Source of the DNA: JANXXV01 sp038230275
GTDB taxonomy: Bacteria > Acidobacteriota > Terriglobia > Bryobacterales > Bryobacteraceae
DNA: 24,405 bases
Direction: 5' to 3'
Assembly (NCBI GenBank): GCA_038230275.1
Contig: JBBRNO010000100.1
Span: forward strand, 1-24,405
In this document: positions 1-7,459 of the stretch, one piece after another
Layout: the number at the start of each line of letters is the position of its first letter
Numbering within the stretch: the stretch's first letter is position 1
The notes under the pieces: generated by a model
The model's input: only the letters and a program-made list of their open reading frames with translations
What the model was told of the DNA's origin: nothing
Database searches by the model: none
Program-made: the position numbers and the translations under genes

Positions 1-1
1 G

Positions 2-2161
2 CCGAATCTGGATTCGCGATGGGATGCAGCTATCGCGCGCTGCCTGCGGCGGGAGCCCGCACACAGATTTGCCTCCGCCGCGGATATTGCCGATTGGTTT
101 TCAGAACGATCCTGGTGGACCCGCAGCCGCCATTGGACGCGTCGCGAGTGGATGGGCGCCGGTGCCGCCGCGGTGATTGTGCTGGCAGCGCTAACCGGAC
201 TTTGGGTTGGAACGCATCGCCCATATCGGCCGAAGCCCGCAGCCATGGAATGGTACGTCAAGGGAGAGGACGCTTTGCGCTCCATGACGTTTGAGGCGGC
301 ACGAAAAGCCCTGGAAGCGGCTGTCTCCGCCGACCCGCAATTCGCGCTCGCGCACGCCAGCCTGGCCTGGGCGTACGATGAGCTGGATTATTCCGAGCGC
401 GCGAAAGAATCCATGCTGCGCGCCATGACCGCAGCGCAGGAAACACGCCTCTCCAACCAGGACGAGACGCGTCTGCACGCGTTGCAGTTTGTGGTGTCGC
501 GGGAATACGATCGCGCCGCGCCTTTGTTCCGGCAGTTGGAAAATGAAGCCAGCGCCCAGGAAAAGCCTGCCGCCCTACTGGAATCCGGATGGCTGGCGCA
601 ACAACGGGAAGATACCGATGCCGCCGCTGCCGCGTTCGAGCGGGCCGTGAAACTGAATCCCGGGTATGCCGCCGCCAAGCTCCGGCTAGGCTATGTCCAG
701 GGACGTCGCAGGCAAGTGGAAGCCGCGCTCAAGTCCTTCGATGAAGCCGCGGCGCTGTACAATGCCGCCAGCGAATATGAGGGGCTCACCGAAACCTTGC
801 GCCAGAGGGCCAGTCTGCTAAACCGCTCCAGCCGCGAGAAAGAGGCGATGCCCGTCATTGACAAGGCGCTTTCGGTGGCCCATGCGTTGGGCAATATTAC
901 GCAGCAAATCCAATTGCAGCTTTTGCAAGGCGTAGCTACACGGAAACTGGGGGATTCGAAACGCGCCGGAGAACTGGCGCAACAGGCGGTGGATGCCGCC
1001 ATTGACAAGCGTATGGAGAACGTGGCCACGGGAGGCCTGATCGATTTGGGCAGCGCCTTCTTTGTTCGCGGCGAACTGGAGCCGGTTGAGAAATATTACC
1101 GGCAGGCGCTGGAACTGGCCCGGCGCGGCAAAGCTCGCCGGAATGAAGCCCGTGCGCTGCTGTCCCTGGGTTCCTTATTTGAACAGAAGAATAAGCCCGA
1201 AGAGGCCAGGCAGTTTATTGAAATGGCGCTGCCGTTCTACCGGCAGGCAGGGTACCGCCGCGAGTTGGTTCAAGCCACGCTGATCCTGGGCCGAACTCAC
1301 GTAATGCAGGCCGAATTTGACGACGGCGTTCGAACGCTGACCGGCGTTCTTCCCAGTGCCCAGGAACTGCAGGACAAGCAACTGGAAGCGCTGGTCCGGG
1401 AACGCCTGGGCGAAAATCTTCGCGATCAAGGCGCCTGGCCTGAAGCCTTGACGCAACAGGAACAGGCGGTGCGCCTGCTGGGGCCGAAAAGCGTGGCGCC
1501 GCGTTTGGAATGTGCGGACCTCTACGGACGTCTGGGCCGGATAACGGACGCCGAACAGATGTTCTCCAACGTCGAACAGCTTCTGGAGAGCAATCCTAAC
1601 CGCGTACGTCTCTTCGATCTCAAGATGAAGCGCGCCGAACTCGCCTACCGGCAAGGTCGAATGCCGGACGCACTGGCTCTTTCCAAACAGGCATTGTCCG
1701 CCGCTGCGGCGGCCGGCGAAGGCGCCGAACTGGCTGCGAAACTGATAGAAGCGGCGGTCTTCATCCGTACTGGGCAAGCGAGCCGCGGTAACGAAATAGC
1801 GCATGATGTCATCCAGAAACTGGACGAGGCGAAATTGGTGCTGGCCGCTTCCTCGGCGCGGCTGATGCTCGCCGAAGCCTTGATGGATTCGGGCAATTCC
1901 AGTCCGGTCCTTAAAGATTCCGCGCGGAGCATGGCCACGCAGGCGCTTGCTTTTTTTGAGCCCCGCAGAATTTGGGAATCCGTCTGGCGGGCGCACTCTG
2001 TTATTGCCCGGGCAGCACAGGATTCCGGTGAAGGAGAGGCACACCGGACCGCGGCCGACTCCGCGCTGGCGCAATTGAAGACCGTTTGGCCTGCGGGTAG
2101 TATTGAAGGATATCTTCAGCGGCCGGATCTGAAGTTGCTTTCCACGGTCATGAAATTTTGA
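2..2161 (+). CDS. Ser/Thr protein kinase with C-terminal TPR domain (5'-partial)
   Basis: The reading frame is open from the first bases of the window, so the gene starts upstream. The first ~30 codons read WDAAIARCLRREPAHRF and then SAADI, the typical end of a eukaryotic-like protein kinase domain (subdomain XI, with its conserved Arg). A single hydrophobic membrane segment follows (about 155-214, GAGAAAVIVLAALTGLWVG), then about 640 residues of helical TPR repeats, clearest around 280-450, 560-760 and 1020-1490. The topology implied is a cytoplasmic kinase, one membrane pass and an extracytoplasmic TPR sensor or scaffold, a common architecture in Acidobacteriota. An ATG at 152 could be mistaken for the start but lies exactly at the membrane segment. 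A short GGCGA/TCGCC hairpin (2163-2178) follows the stop. Substrate and ligand are unknown. The kinase catalytic residues lie outside the window. Confidence 0.88.
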   Translation, partial: PNLDSRWDAAIARCLRREPAHRFASAADIADWFSERSWWTRSRHWTRREWMGAGAAAVIVLAALTGLWVGTHRPYRPKPAAMEWYVKGEDALRSMTFEAARKALEAAVSADPQFALAHASLAWAYDELDYSERAKESMLRAMTAAQETRLSNQDETRLHALQFVVSREYDRAAPLFRQLENEASAQEKPAALLESGWLAQQREDTDAAAAAFERAVKLNPGYAAAKLRLGYVQGRRRQVEAALKSFDEAAALYNAASEYEGLTETLRQRASLLNRSSREKEAMPVIDKALSVAHALGNITQQIQLQLLQGVATRKLGDSKRAGELAQQAVDAAIDKRMENVATGGLIDLGSAFFVRGELEPVEKYYRQALELARRGKARRNEARALLSLGSLFEQKNKPEEARQFIEMALPFYRQAGYRRELVQATLILGRTHVMQAEFDDGVRTLTGVLPSAQELQDKQLEALVRERLGENLRDQGAWPEALTQQEQAVRLLGPKSVAPRLECADLYGRLGRITDAEQMFSNVEQLLESNPNRVRLFDLKMKRAELAYRQGRMPDALALSKQALSAAAAAGEGAELAAKLIEAAVFIRTGQASRGNEIAHDVIQKLDEAKLVLAASSARLMLAEALMDSGNSSPVLKDSARSMATQALAFFEPRRIWESVWRAHSVIARAAQDSGEGEAHRTAADSALAQLKTVWPAGSIEGYLQRPDLKLLSTVMKF

Positions 2162-2230
2162 TGGCGACTTTTTTCGCCGATTTTCGCTTTACATACGAGT
2201 AGAGTTCCAATTCAGCTTAGGGGAGGCAGT

Positions 2231-2782
2231 ATGGCATCAGATCCAGTGATTATTGACGATGGCGGGTCCACCCGCATCCGGTATCTTCTTGCTACCGGTG
2301 TTGGCGCAATGGACAGTCTTTTAGACGTGGGTCCGCTTCCGGAAGGGTCGCCCGCGCCAGGATTGCCCGGATCGCAGCACACTTTCTCGAAAACGGAACA
2401 CACCCTGTTCACAGACTTGAAGATCGTGTTCATCAACCCGGATACTGCAACACCCACGGCGATTCAGGTGGCTGGCGGTGGCACCGGCGGGAAGCCGCCG
2501 TTGGCGCCTGGCGACAGGATTGTCATCGTTTCCGGACAGCTCGCCGTGCAAGTGGATATCGATTCGCCGCTGGGTAGCGGCAATTCCGTGTTGACCAGTT
2601 TTGGTTCGCTCACTTCAGGGCAACCTCTGGTGGGCGCCAAGCAGCTTCACAAAAAGCGACACTACGTCGTCGCCGCCGCTCCTTCCGTCAGTTCGGTGAC
2701 GGTCACTCTGGATGGGAAGACCAGCACTCCGTTCGACGCGACAAAAACGCCGAGTTCCTACACGCAGATTCATTTGAAGTAG
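2231..2782 (+). CDS. hypothetical protein, 183 aa
   Basis: I do not recognise this protein. The ATG is preceded by a strong ribosome-binding site, GGGGAGG ending 4 nt before the start, which supports expression. It has no signal peptide, membrane segment or cysteine. The middle is rich in Gly, Pro and Ser (around VAGGGTGGKPPLAPGDRIVI), and the predicted strands (VTVTLDG, DRIVIVSGQLAVQVDI) suggest a beta-rich, possibly immunoglobulin-like fold. It lies 70 bp after the kinase gene on the same strand and runs convergently into the ECF sigma factor gene. A role linked to the kinase is possible only by proximity. Confidence 0.72.
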   Translation: MASDPVIIDDGGSTRIRYLLATGVGAMDSLLDVGPLPEGSPAPGLPGSQHTFSKTEHTLFTDLKIVFINPDTATPTAIQVAGGGTGGKPPLAPGDRIVIVSGQLAVQVDIDSPLGSGNSVLTSFGSLTSGQPLVGAKQLHKKRHYVVAAAPSVSSVTVTLDGKTSTPFDATKTPSSYTQIHLK

Positions 2783-2802
2783 CGACGAAGTGTCGCGCTT
2801 TT
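2782..2802 (+). terminator. possible short hairpin terminator
   Basis: A GCGAC (2782-2786) / GTCGC (2792-2796) stem with a 5-nt loop is followed by GC and four T. It lies between the convergent 183-aa gene and the sigma factor gene and shares a base with the upstream stop codon. The stem is only 5 bp, so this is a weak candidate. Confidence 0.28.
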
Positions 2803-3382
2803 AGGAAGACGCGGCTGATGATTTATGCAACTCACCGTGTAGCCAGGCACGGGCAAGAATCCAGTCGCGTCTTACCGTACGTGGCGAAACTCCGAGCACC
2901 TCCGCGGTTTCGTCTTCGGTGAGTCCGCCGAAAAAGCGCAGCTCCACAACGCGGCATTGGCGCGGATCGAATTTTTCCAGACGCAACAGCGCTTCATCGA
3001 TGGCCACCACTTCGTCGAGCTTTTCCTCGGAGATGGCCAAGCCGTCGGTCAATTCCACTTGTTGGCGGTCGCCGCCGCGCTTAGCGGCCTTGCGCATGCG
3101 CCCGTAATCCACCAGGATGCGGCGCATGGACTGAGCGGCCGCTGCGTAAAAGTGAAGCCGGTTCTTCCACTCGATGCCGGCGTCGCCAAGCAATTCCATG
3201 TACGCTTCGTTCACCAGTTCGGTGGCTTGTAGCGTGTGGCCGGAACGCTCGCGCTCCAGCGATCGTGCGGCGATGCGATGCAGCCGGGGATAGACCGCTT
3301 CGATCAGACGAGATTCGGCGGCACGGTTGCCCGCGCGAAGTTCATCGAGAAGCCGTGTAACGTCACCCGCTTCTTCCGCCAT
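2801..3382 (-). CDS. ECF-type RNA polymerase sigma factor (TIGR02999-like)
   Basis: This is an alternative sigma factor that would direct RNA polymerase to a regulon not visible here. Region 2 is seen in RLIEAVYPRLHRIA, then ATELVNEAYMELL and FYAAAAQSMRRILVDYGR, the last being characteristic of the TIGR02999 ECF group frequent in Acidobacteriota and Planctomycetota. Region 4 is in RVVELRFFGGLTEDETAEVL followed by a helix-turn-helix (GVSPRTVRRDWILARAWL). The ATG at 3382 gives 193 aa, the usual family length, and has GAGAG 8 nt upstream. An ATG at 3442 with GGGGG 6 nt upstream, or one at 3472, would add 20-30 residues without domain support. No anti-sigma gene is adjacent. Group members are often found near Ser/Thr kinases, as here, but usually in the same orientation. 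Confidence 0.92.
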   Translation of the reverse strand: MAEEAGDVTRLLDELRAGNRAAESRLIEAVYPRLHRIAARSLERERSGHTLQATELVNEAYMELLGDAGIEWKNRLHFYAAAAQSMRRILVDYGRMRKAAKRGGDRQQVELTDGLAISEEKLDEVVAIDEALLRLEKFDPRQCRVVELRFFGGLTEDETAEVLGVSPRTVRRDWILARAWLHGELHKSSAASS

Positions 3383-3530
3383 TCTGTCTACTCTCGCACA
3401 CTTGGCGTTTGAACTGCTAACTCGCAATTCGGTTGATTCCATTATCATCCCCCGCGCTTCGCCGGGCCGCAACCGGGGCAGACGCCGGCGATGTCTTGCG
3501 CCAGATCACGTTCTTGCCGGTTCCTTCTTG

Positions 3531-3536
3531 TATGAT
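3531..3536 (+). promoter_or_regulatory. -10-like hexamer close to the SnoaL-like gene start
   Basis: TATGAT lies 8 nt before the ATG at 3545 (5 nt before an in-frame GTG at 3542). No good -35 box and no clear Shine-Dalgarno are seen, so an mRNA from here would be nearly leaderless. Confidence 0.32.
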
Positions 3537-3544
3537 GAGCGGTG

Positions 3545-3976
3545 ATGCCAGATCGAGATTTTGCAGGCGTACACTCTACAATCGAAAAGTCTCAGACGCC
3601 AGTCCAAGGGCCGCAGCAAGTGGTGCTGGCGATCTATGCCGCCGTTGCTGCCGACAACTTCGAGGCCCTCCAAGCTCATTTCACCGCCGATGCGGAACTG
3701 CACATTTACGGCTTCCCGGCGTCCGAAGGTTCGTGGATCGGGCGTGAGCAGGTGCTGCGCGCGGTCCAATCCAACTTCGCCATGATTACCGACCAGCGGC
3801 TGGAGATTACGGCGATCGTTCAGCAGGACCAGGTGCTGGCGGTTCGCGTTCATGAAACCGGTCAACTGAAAGCGGATTTGCGCCGCTACGAATCGAATGG
3901 CGTCATCTGGTTTACCTTTGAAGGGCTGCAAGTCAAGCGGGTCGAGGAATTTTTTCATTCGGTTCTGAGAGGCTAA
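3545..3976 (+). CDS. SnoaL/NTF2-like family protein
   Basis: This small (143 aa) cytoplasmic protein has the SnoaL/ketosteroid-isomerase-like alpha+beta layout. An N-terminal helix pair (VVLAIYAAVAADNFEALQAH) is followed by FTADAELHIYG, a loop with an SWIGREQVLRAV helix and then alternating strands (DQRLEITAIVQQDQVLAVRV; GVIWFTFEGLQVKRVEEFF). The family includes cyclases, isomerases and non-catalytic binding proteins, so no substrate can be given. The ATG at 3545 was preferred to the in-frame GTG at 3542. Neither has a convincing Shine-Dalgarno. The gene is divergent from the sigma factor and precedes pdxA by 38 bp on the same strand. Confidence 0.8.
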   Translation: MPDRDFAGVHSTIEKSQTPVQGPQQVVLAIYAAVAADNFEALQAHFTADAELHIYGFPASEGSWIGREQVLRAVQSNFAMITDQRLEITAIVQQDQVLAVRVHETGQLKADLRRYESNGVIWFTFEGLQVKRVEEFFHSVLRG

Positions 3977-4014
3977 CGTTCGAGACCGGGGTCCGGATGT
4001 GCTAATTTGACCAC

Positions 4015-4935
4015 GTGAAACCACGCATCGGTCTACTCCTTGGCGACCCGTCGGGCATCGGTCCTGAGATTGCCGCCAAGCTCTTATCGAATCCGGAAAT
4101 GACGTCTCTGGCGGAGATAGTCGTACTTGGTGACCGGCGGCTGCTGCCGCCATCGCTGCACGGGATATCGATCCTCGACTGGTGTCTCTCGAATCCATCT
4201 CCTTTTCCCGTGGCAACCGCAAACGCCGTCTCCGGCGCCTACGTGCTGGGCGTGCTGCAATTTGCCGCCGAAGTCATTCAACGCAAAGAAATCGATGCGC
4301 TGGTTTACGCGCCGCTGAACAAAGCCGCCATGAAACTTGCCGGAATGCACGAAGAAGATGAGATGCACTTTCTGGCGAACCAGTTGGGCTATACGGGCTA
4401 CATGTCGGAAATCAACGTCTGCGATGGATTGTGCACCACGCGCGTCACTTCACACGTTCCGCTCCACGCGGTGGCCGGCCTAATCACTCGCGAGCGGATT
4501 CTTGACGCCACCCGCCTCATCCATCGCACGCTTATTGCAAACGGAAATCCCTCCCCTCGCATCGCGGTGGCCGCACTGAATCCCCATGCCGGGGAGGGTG
4601 GCCAAATGGGAACCGAAGAGATTACGACCATCGGTCCCGCCGTCGCCCAGGCGAAAGCGGAAGGGATCTTAGCAGACGGTCCATTCCCCGCCGATACGGT
4701 TTTCCTGGCCGCGAAAAATGGCCGGTTTGACGCCGTGGTCACCATGTATCACGATCAGGGTCAGATTGCCACCAAGCTGCTGGGTTTCGAACGCGGCGTC
4801 ACCATTCATGGCGGGCTTCCGCTGCCGGTGACAACTCCCGCCCACGGCACTGCGTTCGATATAGTTGGAAAGGGAATAGCCTCGGTGAGCGCGATGCAGG
4901 AAGCCTTTAAAACCGCCGTCCGCAGCTTCCACTAG
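4015..4935 (+). CDS. pdxA: PdxA-family 4-hydroxythreonine-4-phosphate dehydrogenase
   Basis: This cytosolic NAD-dependent, divalent-metal dehydrogenase acts on phosphorylated hydroxy acids. Classical PdxA oxidises 4-phosphohydroxy-L-threonine in vitamin B6 synthesis, while PdxA2-type relatives act on 4-phospho-D-threonate or erythronate. Visible signatures are GDPSGIGPEIAAKLL at the N-terminus, SHVPLHAVAGLITRERI, NPHAGEGGQMG and MYHDQGQIATK (three metal-ligand His motifs), and PAHGTAFDIVGKG. The Ala before HGTAFD, where E. coli PdxA has Asp, and the 306-aa length (E. coli about 329) lean towards the catabolic PdxA2 type, but I cannot decide. Translation starts at GTG 4015. TGCTAATTT (extended -10-like) ends 6 nt before it and no Shine-Dalgarno is visible. 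The TAG stop (4933-4935) lies within the 4-bp target duplication of the mobile element that follows. Confidence 0.9.
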   Translation: MKPRIGLLLGDPSGIGPEIAAKLLSNPEMTSLAEIVVLGDRRLLPPSLHGISILDWCLSNPSPFPVATANAVSGAYVLGVLQFAAEVIQRKEIDALVYAPLNKAAMKLAGMHEEDEMHFLANQLGYTGYMSEINVCDGLCTTRVTSHVPLHAVAGLITRERILDATRLIHRTLIANGNPSPRIAVAALNPHAGEGGQMGTEEITTIGPAVAQAKAEGILADGPFPADTVFLAAKNGRFDAVVTMYHDQGQIATKLLGFERGVTIHGGLPLPVTTPAHGTAFDIVGKGIASVSAMQEAFKTAVRSFH

Positions 4936-5083
4936 TGTAATGTCCGCGAATTGGGTGGACACTACCGGAAACCGCTCCTTTACAGTCGCGGCTCGGAAAC
5001 TACTGTTGCCGCAACGAGTTCGAGACCGACCCGCGCGCGTGAGCAAGCGGTTTCTTGTGTCCAGTTATTTGTCGGACAGTACA
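4936..5083. mobile_element. 148-bp MITE-like element, copy 1
   Basis: A non-coding 148-bp repeat whose second copy is at 18649-18796 in the same orientation; I count 9 differences by eye (about 94% identity). The left end TGTAATGTCCG and the inverse of the right end, TGTACTGTCCG, form imperfect terminal inverted repeats. The similarity continues inward to a shared TGGACAC. It is flanked by direct CTAG (4932-4935 and 5084-5087), read as a 4-bp target duplication. The TG...CA ends and short duplication resemble IS3/IS481-type elements, but no transposase is present, so a parent element must be elsewhere. It lies between the convergent pdxA and IclR genes, and the duplicated CTAG contains the pdxA stop codon. 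The short reading frames inside are not credible genes. Confidence 0.82.
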
Positions 5084-5125
5084 CTAGCGTTTTAAACTTG
5101 CTGCAAACCACCCGAAGTACCCCAG

Positions 5126-5929
5126 TTAGCCTGGGATGCACTTGGAAATGGAGCCAGCGGTCTCCTTCAAAGACCGCACCAATGTGATTAGTGTCGCTGG
5201 CTTGATCTGTGCCGTGGTTCCCGCCACGCTGATGGCCGCCACCACTTCACCGTCTCCGCGGCTGATTGGCACGGCTACGCAACGAAAGCCGATTTCATGT
5301 TCCTCGTCGTCCAGCGCGTACCCACGGCGCGTGCAGGCGGCCAGATCCCGCAGTAATTCATCGCAAGACGAAATAGTTTTCTCGTTGTGCCTGGCGAGGC
5401 CATGGCTCTTTACGAAGTCCAGCAACTCCGGTTGCGGCAAATGCGCGATCAGCGCCTTTCCCAAACCGGTGCAGTGCAACTCCATCCGCTTACCAATCCA
5501 ACTGGCCAGCCGCGGTGAGCCGCACGGTTCCATCTTGGAGATGAGCATAGCCTCGCCGTTGTCCAAAATTGCCAGGTAAACCGTAAGCCCGGTGGAAACT
5601 GCCAGAGCGCGCAGCAGCGGGGCTGCTTCCTCCCGAAGGGACAGCCCCATCACCGACATGTTCGCCAGACAGAACAGCTTTGCACCGAACATATACCTGC
5701 CGGTCTTGGAACTACGGTGAATGTAGCCTTTTCTCTCCAGCGTCACTAGCAGGCAGTGAGCGGAACTCTTGGCGATTCCAGTCTTCTTGACGATCTCCGG
5801 CAAGGCCAGGCCGAACTTTGACGAAGCGATCGTTTCCAGAATTACTAACAGTTTTTCGGCAGCGGGGACTGTGCTGGTCTTTGGTGCACTGGTGACGGCA
5901 CCCGGGGGTTGAACCAGGTAAGGCCTCAT
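5126..5929 (-). CDS. IclR-family transcriptional regulator
   Basis: This 267-aa cytoplasmic, dimeric, ligand-responsive DNA-binding regulator has an N-terminal winged helix-turn-helix (AAEKLLVILETIA; LALPEIVKKTGIAKSSAHCL; LERKGYIHRSSKTGRY) and a C-terminal GAF-like effector domain. The latter includes the family signature around HCTGLGKALIAHL, then RRGYALDDEEHEIGFRCVAVPI and GEVVAAISVAGT. It is divergent from the beta-propeller/cytochrome operon and may control it, as IclR proteins often do with divergent neighbours. No Shine-Dalgarno precedes ATG 5929, and a TATACT hexamer ends 8 nt upstream, suggesting a near-leaderless transcript. The 3' end faces the mobile element. Confidence 0.93.
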   Translation of the reverse strand: MRPYLVQPPGAVTSAPKTSTVPAAEKLLVILETIASSKFGLALPEIVKKTGIAKSSAHCLLVTLERKGYIHRSSKTGRYMFGAKLFCLANMSVMGLSLREEAAPLLRALAVSTGLTVYLAILDNGEAMLISKMEPCGSPRLASWIGKRMELHCTGLGKALIAHLPQPELLDFVKSHGLARHNEKTISSCDELLRDLAACTRRGYALDDEEHEIGFRCVAVPISRGDGEVVAAISVAGTTAQIKPATLITLVRSLKETAGSISKCIPG

Positions 5930-5937
5930 AGAAACCG

Positions 5938-5943
5938 AGTATA
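5938..5943 (-). promoter_or_regulatory. -10-like hexamer for the IclR gene
   Basis: TATACT on the minus strand lies 8 nt before the IclR ATG (5929). TTAGCG (5961-5966) is a moderate -35 match at 17 bp. Initiation would fall 1-3 nt before the ATG, and no Shine-Dalgarno is seen. Confidence 0.4.
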
Positions 5944-6000
5944 CTGCAACAGATTTGCTTCGCTAACAGGTCATCACCGCACACTCAAACTGGAAGTTAG

Positions 6001-6016
6001 TCTGCTGGACGGCAGA
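6001..6016. promoter_or_regulatory. short palindrome in the IclR/propeller intergenic region
   Basis: TCTGC (6001-6005) and GCAGA (6012-6016) form a perfect inverted repeat with a 6-bp spacer, in the 210-bp region between the divergent IclR and propeller genes. It could be an operator for the regulator. Only position and symmetry support this. Confidence 0.22.
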
Positions 6017-6083
6017 TATCATGGGACGACCGAATCCAACGGGCAGCCCTCGTATTGACCAAAAAAGATGGATAGCCTCCCAG

Positions 6084-6112
6084 TTGACAGAGCGAGCCAG
6101 TAGTTATATAGT
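6084..6112 (+). promoter_or_regulatory. sigma70-type promoter of the propeller-cytochrome operon
   Basis: TTGACA (6084-6089), a 17-bp spacer and TATAGT (6107-6112) form a near-perfect housekeeping promoter. Initiation near 6119 gives a leader of about 20 nt that contains the GGAGG at 6127-6131. Confidence 0.75.
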
Positions 6113-6139
6113 CAGCACGCAATATTGGAGGTTCATGTG

Positions 6140-7459
6140 ATGTTCCGTAACCAGCTCTTCGCGGTCGCCGCCGCGTGTACATTGATAGTCTCCGTGGGCC
6201 CCGCCAATCTGGCCGCGCAGCAGACGACGAAGGATGGCGTCCGCCAGGAAAATGCGGTGAACCGGCCCGAGCGCCCCTACCGGCCGGCTGGATCCTCGGA
6301 CCCGCGTGACCGCGGCCCACGGGTAGCTAAAGGATTCGGCAAGCGCGACCGGCGCCTTGTCTACGTAACTCTGCCGGGCGGTTCGGCCGGCGGCCAGTTC
6401 TCATCGGAAATGAATGGCGTCGGGATCGTGGTGCTGGATGTGGACCGCAACTTCGAGTTCGTGAAGCGGATCCCCACCTGGAATGTGGCCGCCAGCACCA
6501 GTCCGGAAGAAGTGTCGGGTGTAGCCGCGAGCCCGGCCACCAATATGATTTATCTGGCAACCCGCGGCCGGCTGGCAGCTTTCGACCTGGGCACCGATAC
6601 GAAGGCCTGGGAAAACACCTATGACGGCAGTTGCTGTGAGCGTCCGGAAGTCACCCCGGATGGCAAGACGCTGGTGGTGGGATCCGACCTGAAGGACTTC
6701 TGGTATGTGATCGACGCCCAGACCGGGAACCTGAAGGGAAAGATCCAGGCGCCCAAGAGCAACTTCGCGCACAACATGGGGCTCAGCGCCGACGGCAAGA
6801 CGGTGCTCATGGCTCCGAACGGGGTGACCATGACAGTGGGCGACGTGCCTTCCATGAAGGCCCTGCGAACCATAACTTTCTCTGACCATGTGCGACCCTT
6901 CGTCATCAATCACGACGCCACGCGGGTCTATGCCAATCTGAACAACCTGCTGGGTTTCGAAATTGCCGACGTGAAGACGGGCGAGGTGATCAAGCGTATC
7001 GAAGCGCCGGCTGAGATGTGGAAGCCGCAGTGGGGTGATGTGAAGCAACACTTCTATGGACACGGCTGCCCCAGCCATGGCATCGCGATGACTCCGGATG
7101 AAAGCGAGATCTGGGTGGTGGACAACATCAACTACGGAATACTGGTCTACGACAACACCGGCGAGTGGCCGGTGTTGAAGACGACCTTCCCCACCACCGC
7201 GTCCGCCGATTGGATCACGATGGGCCTGGACGGGAAATACGCTCTGCTTTCGTCCGCCGATGTTGTTGATGTGAAGACCAAGAAGATCGTCGCCCAGATG
7301 AAGGACGAGTACGGGAAGCCGATGCACAGTGAGAAGTTTTTGGAGATGGACTTCACCAATGGGAAGCTTGTGCGGACGGTGAGCCAGTTCGGACAAGGCA
7401 TCCCGAGTGCCGTGAAGGCGAGGCTTTCCAACCGCACGATTTCGGCGCTCACCAAGTGA
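6140..7459 (+). CDS. secreted YVTN/YncE-like beta-propeller protein
   Basis: A 439-aa exported protein. MFRNQLFAVAAACTLIVSVG with a likely cleavage near NLAAQQ is a signal peptide. The rest is repeated propeller blades with the usual D-G-K and V-D-x-x-T-G turns (VTPDGKTLVVGSD, VIDAQTGNLKGKI, LSADGKTVLMAP, IADVKTGEVIKRI, MTPDESEIWVVDN). A Cys pair (GSCCERP) and an HGCPSHGI segment may hold a disulfide or a ligand. The ATG at 6140 sits 8 nt after GGAGG; an upstream in-frame TTG at 6125 is less likely. The stop overlaps the GTG start of the cytochrome gene (GTGA, 7456-7459), so the two are translationally coupled. By loose analogy with quinohemoprotein amine dehydrogenase, where a propeller subunit pairs with a cytochrome subunit, it may be part of a periplasmic redox enzyme (inference). 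The substrate is unknown. Confidence 0.85.
   Translation: MFRNQLFAVAAACTLIVSVGPANLAAQQTTKDGVRQENAVNRPERPYRPAGSSDPRDRGPRVAKGFGKRDRRLVYVTLPGGSAGGQFSSEMNGVGIVVLDVDRNFEFVKRIPTWNVAASTSPEEVSGVAASPATNMIYLATRGRLAAFDLGTDTKAWENTYDGSCCERPEVTPDGKTLVVGSDLKDFWYVIDAQTGNLKGKIQAPKSNFAHNMGLSADGKTVLMAPNGVTMTVGDVPSMKALRTITFSDHVRPFVINHDATRVYANLNNLLGFEIADVKTGEVIKRIEAPAEMWKPQWGDVKQHFYGHGCPSHGIAMTPDESEIWVVDNINYGILVYDNTGEWPVLKTTFPTTASADWITMGLDGKYALLSSADVVDVKTKKIVAQMKDEYGKPMHSEKFLEMDFTNGKLVRTVSQFGQGIPSAVKARLSNRTISALTK

Noticed and set aside
1175..2074. Long minus-strand open frame (299 codons) opposite the kinase-TPR gene
   Set aside because: It lies wholly antisense to a convincing TPR protein, has no recognisable domain and has Arg/His/Gln-rich shadow composition.
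6401..7396. 331-codon minus-strand frame opposite the propeller gene
   Set aside because: It is a shadow of a gene with promoter, ribosome-binding site, signal peptide and repeated blades.
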